The notes beneath the pieces were generated by a model. That model saw only the letters and a program-made list of their open reading frames with translations, did no database searches and was not told where the DNA came from. DNA of 64,000 nucleotides from Chondrosia reniformis. Its lineage: Eukaryota; Porifera; Demospongiae; Chondrillida; Chondrillidae. The position numbers were made by a program, and so were the translations under genes. Numbering within the stretch: the first letter of the stretch is position 1; each line of letters opens with the position of its first letter. Location: positions 2,294,001 to 2,358,000 of the forward strand of contig OX359190.1 of assembly GCA_947172415.1 (NCBI GenBank), read 5' to 3'. Below, piece after piece: positions 63,316 through 64,000 of this stretch.

Positions 63316-63683
63316 GTGTCTCTCTGTGGCCATGTTGGGTGCAGCCTACGTGCTGAGGTTCCTTGACTGGTGATGGCAGAGGAGGGACACACCACACGAC
63401 AGGCTGTGACTGCCTTACCAAACCCTCCCCCACCCAGGGACACACAGATAGGATTGTCTTAATAGTTGCTAGGCAACCATCTAAAACTAATGTTTTCTGG
63501 TGTTTACAAGTCCAGAGTCTTTTTCCTGCAAATGTGTGTTCTATGTGCCACAGTTGCCATAGCAACCCCACCCCCTCACTACCTCAGGATATGTCTATTG
63601 CTACTCATGTATCATTCCTCACGTTCGACAGCACCAATCTTGTCCTCTGACACAACTACCTACACTGGAATGGCAATGTATTA
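63316..63683 (+). pseudogene. PEX12: PEX12 last two exons, copy 4
   Basis: Four separate lesions: one base lost in the first exon (gactggtgatggcag), donor changed to at, acceptor changed from cag to caa (gtttacaagtcc), and a base lost after CHSCHSN. Its upstream flank (63034-63200) matches that of copy 1 at 40068-40200. Confidence 0.8.
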
Positions 63684-63689
63684 GATTAT

Positions 63690-64000
63690 ACACTTCCAAC
63701 ACATAGCTACTGTATATAAATATCTCTATTGAAATGGGGCAATAAATATTTCTTTGACTCAATTTCTATGAAACATGTTATTTAATTTTTATTAATTTGT
63801 CCATTTTCAATTGAACAAAGTGACATTGTACTGGAGTGGGTGGTAGGTTACCAAATAAGGAAAACACTTGACTAAAATTTGTAAATAAACATATAAATTG
63901 AAATTGAAATTGAAACTGAATAAATCATTGTACAACTAATAATTGTAATAATTTCTATAATTTAAATAAATGTTCACAGTTAACAAACTTGTTCTCTAAA
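63690..64000 (-). other. 3' flank of a further TRIM-NHL gene beyond the window edge
   Basis: The last 250 bases match the 3' flank of TRIM-NHL 4 (51300-51600), including acagttaacaaacttgttct at the very end. By alignment the stop codon would begin about 6 bases past the edge, so another minus-strand paralogue is expected to the right. Confidence 0.75.

Overview
The window is eukaryotic, intron-rich, AT-rich invertebrate DNA. Introns are short with GT-AG borders. The genes recognised are animal families (TMEM245, TRIM-NHL proteins, PEX12, PSMD6, XPNPEP1, CLASP, MRPL12, MDH1B). Compact spacing and arrays of TRIM-NHL genes suggest a sponge such as a demosponge, but this is inference and not proven by any single signature.

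Layout. (1) 0.3-9.5 kb holds two ordinary single-copy genes head to head: a partial gene on the minus strand with a coiled coil and a BEN-like domain (344-1986), and a complete 11-exon TMEM245 (2221-9454) whose open frame I could follow through every splice junction. (2) 9.5-19.06 kb is segmental copy A. It carries a previously unnamed gene whose exons join in frame into a predicted protein of about 1,705 residues: a short N-terminus, one membrane helix, 23 tandem repeats of about 51 residues, and a C-terminal exon that looks like a Death fold. A second, homologous Death-like exon pair follows, then the tail of MRPL12 on the other strand. (3) 19.1-22.5 kb is a mosaic of gene pieces (an IP3-receptor-like fragment, a CLASP first exon, the XPNPEP1 tail) with a 651-bp inverted-repeat transposon carrying 8-bp target duplications. 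(4) 22.9-28.2 kb holds TRIM-NHL gene 1, an MDH1B tail and a PSMD6 piece. (5) 28.2-37.9 kb is segmental copy B, nearly identical to copy A. (6) 38-55.4 kb is a repeated module of PEX12 tail, TRIM-NHL gene and PSMD6 tail, with one broken and two intact TRIM-NHL genes. (7) 55.7-64 kb has a 290-bp stub of the A/B segment, an isolated first exon, about 29 monomers of a 170-bp satellite, another PEX12 tail, and the 3' flank of a further TRIM-NHL gene at the edge.

How it fits together. The TRIM-NHL paralogues keep their RING, B-box, coiled-coil and filamin parts almost unchanged but differ at equivalent loops of the NHL propeller, which suggests diversification of a binding face. The A/B genes have a membrane helix, homogenising repeats and Death-like exons, the kind of layout seen in signalling or innate-immune receptors. 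Interspersed are housekeeping gene pieces, nearly all 3' ends that still contain introns, so they came from DNA-level duplication and not from retrocopying. Copy B has a 7-bp gain in the membrane exon that breaks the frame.

Limits: splice sites, domain names and homologies were judged by eye. No transcript, database or folding calculation was available.
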